DNA of 59,695 nt from JBGCEZ01 sp045106735 (GTDB taxonomy: Bacteria > Planctomycetota > Phycisphaerae > Phycisphaerales > SM1A02), in contig JBGCEZ010000099.1 in assembly GCA_045106735.1 (NCBI GenBank), positions 1-59,695 on the forward strand. Reading direction: 5' to 3'. Position 1 is the stretch's first letter, and each line of letters starts with the position of its first letter. The translations under genes were made by a program, and so were the position numbers. The notes beneath the pieces are model-generated. The model made no database searches. It saw nothing but the letters and a program-made list of their open reading frames with translations, and was not told the DNA's origin. Shown in pieces: positions 17,885 through 24,971 of this stretch.

Positions 17885-17930
17885 ATCCGGTTTAGGCATC
17901 GGTTCAGGTTCGCAGGCCACGGTGGCCGGC

Positions 17931-17979
17931 GGGCGCCAGCGGCGTCCGTCGCCTGAGGGTTCGACTCCCTCTGCGTTCG
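17931..17979 (+). ncRNA. tRNA-like minihelix 1 (acceptor-like stem, hairpin, T-arm)
   Basis: A perfect T-arm occurs at 17955-17971: stem gaggg/ccctc with the canonical loop TTCGACT. The next seven bases (17972-17978, tgcgttc) can pair with gggcgcc (17931-17937) at 6 of 7 positions, two of them G-U. Between the 5' strand and the T-arm is one small hairpin, ggcg-tccgt-cgcc (17941-17953), in place of the D and anticodon arms. The layout resembles the tRNA-mimic module of bacterial Y RNAs. The T-arm is clear; the acceptor pairing is weaker. Confidence 0.35.
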
Positions 17980-18064
17980 TTCATCGCGCGGCGTCTTCCG
18001 GCGACGCGGCAGGCCTCTGGCGTGTCCGTGTCTCGCGAAACGGGTTCAGACAACGTGGCGCGAT

Positions 18065-18136
18065 GAAGTGGTAGCTCACTTGGTTCGAGCGCTGGATTTC
18101 ACCCAGAGGTCGCCGGTTCGATCCCGGCTCACACGG
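18065..18136 (+). ncRNA. tRNA-like cloverleaf with TTC pseudo-anticodon, degenerate
   Basis: A cloverleaf can be drawn. Position 8/9-like TA is followed by a 4-bp D-stem gctc/gagc with a 9-nt loop (18074-18090). The anticodon stem ctgg/ccag has a 7-nt loop ATTTCAC, giving anticodon TTC (Glu) at 18098-18100. The variable region is aggtc. The T-arm is perfect: gccgg/ccggc with loop TTCGATC (18112-18128). Two faults argue against a normal tRNA. The anticodon arm is two bases short (4-bp stem), and the acceptor (gaagtgg against tcacacg) pairs only at positions 4-7. No CCA is encoded. It is either a decayed tRNA-Glu or a purposeful mimic. Confidence 0.4.
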
Positions 18137-18178
18137 CAAAGGAGTCACTTCCTTGGGGTTCGACTCCCCCCCTTGCCC
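18135..18178 (+). ncRNA. tRNA-like minihelix 2 (acceptor stem plus T-arm)
   Basis: The 5' strand ggcaaag (18135-18141) pairs with ccttgcc (18171-18177) at six of seven positions, with one A-C mismatch. The T-arm tgggg/ccccc with loop TTCGACT (18154-18170) is stacked directly on it. Only a 12-nt spacer able to form a tiny gga/tcc hairpin replaces the D and anticodon arms. It abuts or overlaps the end of the cloverleaf-like element by a base or two, so the two may be processed from one transcript or fold as alternatives. Confidence 0.4.
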
Positions 18179-18379
18179 TGGATTGGGCAGCCCAAGATGC
18201 GGGCCGGTGGCCCGTGTGACGTCGGCATCGCCGCGTTCGGAACGGTCGGAAGGCACCACGTGTGTCTCCGGCGGCTCCGAGCGCACCGGTCCGGCCGCCA
18301 GCGATTCGGTGGACACCGGATCGGTCGATCTCCGGAGCGAAGCTTCGGCGAGCGGAAACGCACCTTCCACCGCCCGGGG

Positions 18380-18456
18380 GCGGGAACGGGAGGCTGCCGA
18401 TCCGCCGCCGAACGCCAAGCACCGGCCGATCCGCCGGTTCGATCCCGGAATCCCGC
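18380..18456 (+). ncRNA. possible fourth tRNA-like element, weak
   Basis: This 77-nt stretch starts and ends with a 6-bp acceptor-like pair (gcggga / tcccgc) and has a T-loop TTCGATC with a 4-bp ccgg/ccgg stem at 18434-18448. No convincing anticodon arm can be drawn, and the D-stem is only 3 bp. It may be chance pairing in GC-rich DNA. It is listed because it shares the T-loop with three nearby elements. Confidence 0.2.
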
Positions 18457-18574
18457 GGTCGGCCCGGCAAGGAGCCTCGTCGCCCGGCACCGGTCCGCAT
18501 CGCTTTTGTTCACTTCATGCGTGCCGCCCGCGGGGAACGCCCGCGCACGCTTCCTGTCTCGAAAGGGGACAACG

Positions 18575-19948
18575 ATGTTCCGCCTGACTCGCATTCGCCG
18601 TCACACCATCGGCCTCCGATTTCGCCGCGGCGGACTGGAACGTGTTCTCACGACCGGCCTGCACGTCGCGTGGGGATTCGCGCGCTGGTTCGAGGAGCGG
18701 GTCGACATCGTCGACCTCCGGACGCCGGCGTTCACCCACCCGGAACTGGACGTTCTGGTGCGCGATCCGCGCCTCGGCAACTCCTTGATCGTGGCCGAGC
18801 TGCAGGAGCACGAGCGCGGGCTCGTGTGGATCAATGGTCGGCTTGAAGGCCTCATCGGCCCGGGCCTCCACGCCTGGTGGAAGGGTCCGGCGAAGGTGAC
18901 GGTCAGTCGTTTCGACACGCGGACGCCGGACTTCGAGCACGAGCTCAAGGACGTGCTCGTCCGTGATCCGCGACTGGCGCCGCACCTGACGGTGGTGGAC
19001 CTCAAGGACTACGAGCGGGCGATCCTCTGGGTCAACGGCCGGGTCACCGAGGTGCTCGGCCCGGGCCTCCACGCGTGGTGGAACGTGTCGTCGATCGTCG
19101 AGGTCGAGCGCTTTGACGTTCGGACGTTCCGCTTGGAACACGGCCAGCTTGATGCGGTCACCGAAGCGCCGGGGGCGCTGCGGCACATCTTCTCCAAGCG
19201 GGTCGCGGCCCACGAGCGGACGATCGTGTTCCGCAACGGTGAGCGCGTGGCGGAACTGCAGCCAGGGGCGTTCGTTGCCTGGCGCGATGGTTCGGTCTTG
19301 AGCACCGAGACGGTCGATGTTCGTGAGCAGCACCTGGACGTGCAGGGTCAGGACATCATCACCGCCGACAAGGTTTCGGTTCGCGTGAACCTGCTCGTGA
19401 CGCACCGGGTGACCGACCCGGTCGCCGCGATCGTGGAGGTCGAGGATTGGTCCAGCAGCTTGTACCGCGAGGCGCAGTTGGAACTGCGGGCTGCCGTCGG
19501 TGGCCGGACGTTGGAGCAGCTGCTCACCGACAAGGATGTCGTGGGCGATGAGATCCGAACGCGGTTGACCGAGCGGGCCGCTGGCTTCGGCGTGCAGATC
19601 CTGAGCGTTGGCTTGCGGGACATCATCCTGCCGGGCGACATGAAGGCGATGCTCAACGAGGTGATCCTGGCCCAGAAGCAAGCCGAGGCGAATCTCATCC
19701 GTCGCCGCGAGGAGACGGCTGCGGCGCGCAGCCAGGTCAACACCGCCCGGCTGCTCGCCGAGCACCCGGCGTTGGCCCGGATGAAGGAACTCGAGGCGCT
19801 CGAGTCCATCCTCCGGGGGACGAACGCAACGTTCGTTCTGGGCTCCGGAGACTTGACCGAGCAAGTCGGGAGTCTTGTTCGCGGCAAGGGCTCGTCGCCG
19901 TCGTCGCCGTCGAACTCGTCGCCGTCGTCGAATTCGCCGACATCGTGA
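18575..19948 (+). CDS. slipin (SPFH/band 7 protein) with four tandem N-terminal repeats
   Basis: The start is ATG 18575, with gaaagggg six bases upstream. The 457-residue product has an SPFH/slipin core (about residues 225-400): DVQGQDIITADKVSVRVNLL, VTDPVAAIVEVEDWSSSLYREAQLELRAAV, then LRDIILPGDMKAMLNEVILAQKQAEANLIRRREETAAARSQ in pieces typical of slipins. The N-terminal ~240 residues hold four related units of ~67 residues. Each has an ER..L..NGR...L.PG.HAWW core, and two carry the identical phrase DVLVRDPRL. No clear transmembrane helix is present, unlike stomatin-type slipins. The C-terminus is Ser/Pro-rich. Slipins are recurrent members of bacterial RtcB RNA-repair loci. A putative sigma-54 promoter, tRNA-like RNA upstream and a strong terminator downstream make this a separate unit. 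Confidence 0.85.
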   Translation: MFRLTRIRRHTIGLRFRRGGLERVLTTGLHVAWGFARWFEERVDIVDLRTPAFTHPELDVLVRDPRLGNSLIVAELQEHERGLVWINGRLEGLIGPGLHAWWKGPAKVTVSRFDTRTPDFEHELKDVLVRDPRLAPHLTVVDLKDYERAILWVNGRVTEVLGPGLHAWWNVSSIVEVERFDVRTFRLEHGQLDAVTEAPGALRHIFSKRVAAHERTIVFRNGERVAELQPGAFVAWRDGSVLSTETVDVREQHLDVQGQDIITADKVSVRVNLLVTHRVTDPVAAIVEVEDWSSSLYREAQLELRAAVGGRTLEQLLTDKDVVGDEIRTRLTERAAGFGVQILSVGLRDIILPGDMKAMLNEVILAQKQAEANLIRRREETAAARSQVNTARLLAEHPALARMKELEALESILRGTNATFVLGSGDLTEQVGSLVRGKGSSPSSPSNSSPSSNSPTS

Positions 19949-19958
19949 AACCCTTTCG

Positions 19959-19998
19959 CATCCCCCGCCCGGTCTTCGGATCTGGCGCGGGATGTTTT
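19959..19998 (+). terminator. intrinsic terminator after the slipin gene
   Basis: An outer stem catccc/gggatg is followed by a C-C mismatch, cgc/gcg, and an inner stem capped by a C(TTCG)G tetraloop, ending in four T. It closes the slipin unit before the RND efflux genes. Confidence 0.75.
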
Positions 19999-20094
19999 GT
20001 GCGCGCGGGTACACTTCGGCCGCGCCGAACGCTGCCGGTGCGGATCAACCGTTCGCCGGCCCCGCGCCGGCGACGCGCATGAACTTCATTTGAT

Positions 20095-21537
20095 GTGACC
20101 ACTGGCCGGGAGTCCGCCGTGCACAGTCTGAGCGATCGCCGATCGACGTCGCCTTCTCCCGCCCGAACGCACCGGTCGCACCCGTCGCACCGAACACACC
20201 GGAGTGCCCGTCGCCGGCGCTCAAATGTTGCCACGGTGTTCATCGGCGCCGCGCTGGCCATCGGCGCTGCCCTGACACTCGGCTGCCGCGACACGCCCAG
20301 CGTCCCACCGCGGCCGGCCCCCGAAGTCACGGTGGCCACGCCGGCGGTCGAGACGGTGACCGAGTTCCTCTACTACGACGGCACGGTCGAGGCCATCGAG
20401 ACCGCCCAGATCCGGGCCCGTGTGCCGGGATACCTCGAGGCGGTCAACTTCGACGAATCAACCGACGTCAAGAAGGGTGACGTGCTCTTCCGGATCGAGC
20501 CGGCCACGTTCCAGGTGGCCGTGCAACAGGCTTCGGCGTCCCTTGCCCGGGCCAAGGCCGAGGCCGAACTCGCCCGCACCCGCCGCGACCGCGTCGTGGC
20601 CGCCTTTGACCGCAACGCGGCCAACGAGATCGAACGCCTGGAAGCCGAAGCCCAACTCGCGGTGGCCGACGCCGCCGTCGACCAGGCCCAGGCCGGCGTG
20701 GACGAGGCGAATCTGCAGCTCAGCTATACCCAGGTGCGATCGCCGATCGACGGACGGGTGGACCGGAACTACGTGGACGTCGGCAACCTGGTCGGGGACG
20801 GCGAACGCACGCTCCTGGCCACCGTCGTCCGGATGGACCGCGTGCGGGTGACCTTCGACGCAAGCGAGCGCATCGTGCTGCGGTACATCGCCCGCGGCGA
20901 CGCGGGCGATGTGGGCCGCGACGGCATCACGCCGCCGCCGGTGGACATCGGCCGTCTGGGCGATGAGGGCTACCCGTTCGCCGGGACGATTGACTACGTC
21001 GGCAACGTGGTCGACCCGTCCACGGGCACGCTCGTTGTTCGCGCGGTGCTGGACAACCCGGACACGCGGCTCTTCCCGGGGCTGTACGCCCGCATCCGCG
21101 TTCCCTTTCAGGAGAACGACGGCGCGGTGCTGGTCGACGAGAACGCCGTGCAGACCGATCTGGCCGGCCGGTTCGTGTACGTCGTCGGTGAAGAGAACCT
21201 CGTCGAGCGCCGCGGGGTCGAAGTCGGGAGCCGCTACGACGGCCGGCTGCACATCGTCTCCGGTTTGATCGGCGACGAGCGATACATCGTGAACGGCTTG
21301 CAACGGGCCCGGCCGGGGCTGCCGGTGCGGCCGACGATGGTGGGCGACGAGGGGGCTGCTGCTGCGGACGGCGACGCCGCGAACGCCGCTGCTTCCGCTG
21401 ACCGTGTGGCTGGCCCTGCTGGCCCTGCTGGCCCGGCCGACCCCACCGACCCCATAGCCACCGACCCCGCGGCCACCGCCCCCACCGCCCCCGCAGCCAC
21501 CGCCCCGGCGGCCTCCTCCGACGACTCGAATTCCTGA
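20095..21537 (+). CDS. RND efflux periplasmic adaptor (membrane fusion) lipoprotein
   Basis: The adaptor links the inner-membrane RND pump to an outer-membrane channel. The lipobox is LTLGC, with the lipidated Cys near residue 64 if GTG 20095 is the start; this leaves an unusually long Arg/Ser/His-rich leader, and GTG 20119 is an alternative. Family features: the lipoyl half-motifs (ARVPGYLEAVNFDESTDVKK, then YTQVRSPIDGRVDRNYVDVG), an alpha-hairpin rich in Ala/Glu/Arg between them (about residues 140-200), and the beta-barrel segment LFPGLYARIRVPF. The C-terminal ~70 residues are Ala/Pro/Thr-rich and repetitive. The pump gene starts 16 bases downstream, so the two form an operon. No TolC-like gene is seen in the window. 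Confidence 0.9.
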   Translation: MTTGRESAVHSLSDRRSTSPSPARTHRSHPSHRTHRSARRRRSNVATVFIGAALAIGAALTLGCRDTPSVPPRPAPEVTVATPAVETVTEFLYYDGTVEAIETAQIRARVPGYLEAVNFDESTDVKKGDVLFRIEPATFQVAVQQASASLARAKAEAELARTRRDRVVAAFDRNAANEIERLEAEAQLAVADAAVDQAQAGVDEANLQLSYTQVRSPIDGRVDRNYVDVGNLVGDGERTLLATVVRMDRVRVTFDASERIVLRYIARGDAGDVGRDGITPPPVDIGRLGDEGYPFAGTIDYVGNVVDPSTGTLVVRAVLDNPDTRLFPGLYARIRVPFQENDGAVLVDENAVQTDLAGRFVYVVGEENLVERRGVEVGSRYDGRLHIVSGLIGDERYIVNGLQRARPGLPVRPTMVGDEGAAAADGDAANAAASADRVAGPAGPAGPADPTDPIATDPAATAPTAPAATAPAASSDDSNS

Positions 21538-21552
21538 CGCGGAGCCCGCGCG

Positions 21553-24500
21553 ATGTTCTCCCGCTTTTTCATCCGCCGCCCCGTCTTCGCCGGCGTGCTG
21601 GCCATCATCATCTTTCTGGCCGGCGGACTGAGCATCCCGGTGCTGCCGATCGAGCAGTATCCGGCGATCGCCCCGCCCACTGTGCAGATCACCGCGGTCT
21701 ATCCCGGCGCGAACGCCCAGACCGTCGTCGACTCGGTGACCGCGCCGATCGAGCAGCAAGTCACCGGCGTCGAAGGCATGATCTACATGTCGAGTCAGTC
21801 GTCCGACGACGGGCGGATGACGATCACCGTGACGTTCCGGCTCGGCACCGACATCGACATGGCCGCGGTGCGCGTGCAGAACCGCGTGGCGCTGGCCGAA
21901 CCGAGGCTGCCGGCCGAGGTTCGCGCCCAGGGCGTCAACGTGGCCAAGCAGTCCACCAGCTTGCTGATGGTGCTCAGTCTGTACTCGCCGGAGCGCACCT
22001 TCGACGAGTTGTACATGGCGAACTTCGCGTCGATCAACATCGTCGACGAGCTTGCGCGGGTCGATGGCGTAGGCGGTGTGGCCCTCTTCGGCGGCAGTGA
22101 ATACAGCATGCGGGTGTGGCTCGACCCCGACCTGCTCGCCGCCCGCGGCGTGACCGCCGGCGACATCGTTGCGGCCCTGCGGGAACAGAACGTCCAGGTC
22201 GCCGCCGGCCGCGTCGGCCAGGAGCCGACCCCGGATGATGCGGGTTTTCAGTACACGCTGAGCGCCCTGGGCCGGTTGACCACCGTCGATCAGTTCCAGG
22301 ACATCGTCGTCCGCACCGGCGAAGATGGCGAGACGCTGCTTCTGCGAGAGGTGGCCCGGGTCGAACTCGGCGCGCAGTCGTACGACAGCTTCAGCCGCTT
22401 GGATGGCGAGCCGAGTCCGGCGTTCGGCATCTACCAGTTGCCCGGCTCGAACGCGGTGGACGTGGCCGCTGGCGTCAAAGAGGCGATGAATGAGCTGCGG
22501 TCGGGGCAGAACTGGCCCAATGGCCTGGAGTATCAGGTCACGTACGACTTCACCGCCTTTGTGGTGGCGTCCATTCTTGAGGTCGTGGTGACGATCGCCA
22601 TTGCTGCGGTGCTCGTGTTCCTGACCGTGTTTGTGTTTCTGCAAGATTGGCGGGCGACGCTCGTTCCGGCCGTGGCCATGCCGGTGTCGATCGTGGGATC
22701 GCTCGCCGTCTTGCTGGCCGCGGGCTACAGCCTGAACATGCTGACGCTGTTTGGCCTGGTGCTCGCGATCGGCGTGGTGGTCGACGATGCGATCGTGGTG
22801 GTGGAGAACTGCGCCCGGTTGATCGACGAAGAAGGACTCGGCCCGCGCGAGGCGGCGATCCGAAGCATGAGCGAGATCACCGGCCCGGTCATCGCCACGA
22901 CCTTGGTGCTCCTGGCCGTGTTCGTGCCGACGGCCGTGCTGCCCGGCATCACCGGCGAGTTGTATCGCCAGTTCGCGGTGACCATTTCGGTGGCCACGGT
23001 CATTTCGTCGGTCAACGCGCTGACGCTCAGTCCGGCGCTGTGCGCGATTCTGCTGCGTCCGTCGCGCGGTCCGCGCCGATTCATTGGTTGGCGGGCGTTC
23101 AATGGCGCGCTGGAACTGGCCCGGGCGGCGTACACGTGGACGGTGCGCGGGGCGCTGCGGGTGAGCATCGTCGTATTGGTGTTGTACGCCGGGGTCGCCG
23201 CGGCGACGGTCTGGGCCGTCCGCACGACGCCGACCGGCTTCTTGCCGATGGAAGATCAGTCCGTCGTCTTTGCCAACATTCAGTTGCCGGACGCGGCGCG
23301 GCTCGGGCGCACGGACGCGGTGCTGACGCAGGCAGAAGCCATGGCCGCCGACATTCCCGGCGTCCGCGACGTGATCGGCCTTGGCGGCCGGTCGCTGATC
23401 AGCGGCACGACCCAGTCGAATGTGGCGACGGTCATCGCGATTCTGGACCCGTGGGAGGAGCGGACGACCCCGGACCTTTCGGCCGAAGCAATCACCGGGC
23501 GGATGGGCATGACCTTCGCCGGGATCCAAGAGGCGATCGTGTTTCCGTTTCGGCCTCCCCCGATTCAGGGCCTGGGTCTGGCCGGCGGGTTCGAGATGCA
23601 GGTGCAAGACGTTGGGGCGCGCGGCTTCGGCGAGCTGCAAGACGTCACCAACGACGTGACCGACGCGGCGAACGCGACCCCGGGATTGACGAACGTCTTC
23701 AGTCCGTTTCGGGCCCGCGTGCCGAAGCTCTTTGTCGACATCGACCGGGCGAAGGCCAAGCGCCAAGATCTTGCGCTGACGGAAGTCTTCGGAACCTTGC
23801 AGGCGAACATGGGATCGCAGTACGTCAACGACTTCAATCGATTCGGCCGCGTCTATCAGGTGCGGGTGCAGGCGGACAATGAGTTTCGCCAGTCGGCCGA
23901 GGACGTCATGCGATTGGAAATGCGGAACAGCGCGGGCGATATGGTGCCGATGAGTTCGATCGCCACCGTTGAGACGACCGTCGGGCCGGACGTCATCAGC
24001 CGGTACAACCTGTATCCGTCCACCAGTGTTCGTGGTTCGACCGCTCCGGGGCTGAGTTCCGGTGACGCGGTCGCCTTGATGGAATCGATCGTGGCCGATC
24101 GGCTGCCGCGCGGTTTCGATTCCCAGTGGACGGGCACCACCTACCAGCAGAACGAAGCGGGCAACATGGCTCCGTTGGTCTTCGGACTGGCCATCGTGTT
24201 CGTCTACCTCGTCCTGGCGGCCCAGTACGAATCGTGGACCACGCCCCTGGCCATCTTGGCCACGGTGCCCGTCGGCATCCTGGGGGCGATGCTGGCGATT
24301 CGCATCCGCAACATGCCGAACGACATTTACGTCCAGGTCGGACTAGTGCTGCTGGTCGCCCTGGTTTGCAAGAACGCGATCCTCATCGTCGAGTTCGCCC
24401 GCCAACGCCGGGCCGAAGGCGAGAGCGTGCGGGCCGCGGCGATCGAGGCGGCCAGCCTGCGATTCCGTCCCATCTTGATGACGAGTTTCAGTTTCATTCT

Positions 24501-24741
24501 CGGCACGCTGCCGCTCATGCTGGCGACCGGCGCGGGGGCGGCGAGCCGCCAGGCCATCGGCACGACGGTGATCGGCGGCATGGTGCTCGCGACCATCGTC
24601 GGCGTGTTCTTCATTCCGACGCTGGACGCGGTGGTGCAGTCGACGGTGCGGCGCGTGTGGGGGCGGGGCGACTCGGCCTCGTCGACATCGGCAGTCCCGG
24701 CTGAGGCCACGGCGACAGTCAACGGCGACAAGCGGGAATAG
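21553..24741 (+). CDS. RND multidrug efflux permease, AcrB/HAE1 family
   Basis: The full-length 1062-residue HAE1-type pump begins MFSRFFIRRPVFAGVLAIII, the standard first helix. Other marks are the porter domain (LPIEQYPAIAPPTVQITAVYPGA), the proton-relay aspartates in helix 4 (LAIGVVVDDAIVVVENC), and the duplicated second half with GLAIVFVYLVLAAQYESW and LVCKNAILIVEFARQRR. It would work as a proton-driven trimer exporting hydrophobic or amphipathic compounds, with the adaptor encoded just upstream. The last ~30 residues are Ser/Ala-rich. No local TetR- or MarR-type regulator is present. Confidence 0.95.
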   Translation: MFSRFFIRRPVFAGVLAIIIFLAGGLSIPVLPIEQYPAIAPPTVQITAVYPGANAQTVVDSVTAPIEQQVTGVEGMIYMSSQSSDDGRMTITVTFRLGTDIDMAAVRVQNRVALAEPRLPAEVRAQGVNVAKQSTSLLMVLSLYSPERTFDELYMANFASINIVDELARVDGVGGVALFGGSEYSMRVWLDPDLLAARGVTAGDIVAALREQNVQVAAGRVGQEPTPDDAGFQYTLSALGRLTTVDQFQDIVVRTGEDGETLLLREVARVELGAQSYDSFSRLDGEPSPAFGIYQLPGSNAVDVAAGVKEAMNELRSGQNWPNGLEYQVTYDFTAFVVASILEVVVTIAIAAVLVFLTVFVFLQDWRATLVPAVAMPVSIVGSLAVLLAAGYSLNMLTLFGLVLAIGVVVDDAIVVVENCARLIDEEGLGPREAAIRSMSEITGPVIATTLVLLAVFVPTAVLPGITGELYRQFAVTISVATVISSVNALTLSPALCAILLRPSRGPRRFIGWRAFNGALELARAAYTWTVRGALRVSIVVLVLYAGVAAATVWAVRTTPTGFLPMEDQSVVFANIQLPDAARLGRTDAVLTQAEAMAADIPGVRDVIGLGGRSLISGTTQSNVATVIAILDPWEERTTPDLSAEAITGRMGMTFAGIQEAIVFPFRPPPIQGLGLAGGFEMQVQDVGARGFGELQDVTNDVTDAANATPGLTNVFSPFRARVPKLFVDIDRAKAKRQDLALTEVFGTLQANMGSQYVNDFNRFGRVYQVRVQADNEFRQSAEDVMRLEMRNSAGDMVPMSSIATVETTVGPDVISRYNLYPSTSVRGSTAPGLSSGDAVALMESIVADRLPRGFDSQWTGTTYQQNEAGNMAPLVFGLAIVFVYLVLAAQYESWTTPLAILATVPVGILGAMLAIRIRNMPNDIYVQVGLVLLVALVCKNAILIVEFARQRRAEGESVRAAAIEAASLRFRPILMTSFSFILGTLPLMLATGAGAASRQAIGTTVIGGMVLATIVGVFFIPTLDAVVQSTVRRVWGRGDSASSTSAVPAEATATVNGDKRE

Positions 24742-24971
24742 TCGAAGCCGCCGGGGCATTCTCTGCTGGCCGCCCGGGTCGCCGGATCCTTGGCGGCTGC
24801 CCCGGGCGGGAGCGAGTCGCCCTACCGTGTCGCGTCGGGCGTCGGGCGTCGGGTGTTCTGGCGTTCGAGCGCCCTGCCGAACGGGCGAGCGATTCGATCA
24901 CCGCCGCGCTGTCCGCCCCCAACTTTGTTCATGGGTCCGCCGCGCGGCGGCGACCCGCCGTGGAGCTTCCT

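Noticed and set aside
18181..18574. Open frame in phase with the slipin upstream of its ATG
   Set aside because: The frame is open from about 18068, but the stretch contains tRNA-like structure and the slipin ATG has a good ribosome site. At this GC content long open frames arise by chance.
17700..18575. Integrated element with tRNA-derived attachment sites
   Set aside because: No integrase, transposase or direct repeat pair flanks the tRNA-like elements, and base composition matches the neighbours.
20458..23766. Very long minus-strand open frame opposite the RND genes
   Set aside because: It is the antisense of a clear adaptor and pump. The translation is His/Arg/Asp-rich and lacks any recognisable fold.
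24038..24050. TTCGA-type T-loop sequence within the RND pump gene
   Set aside because: Single occurrence inside a conserved coding region without T-stem or acceptor pairing. Only the cluster at 17.9-18.2 kb has paired arms.
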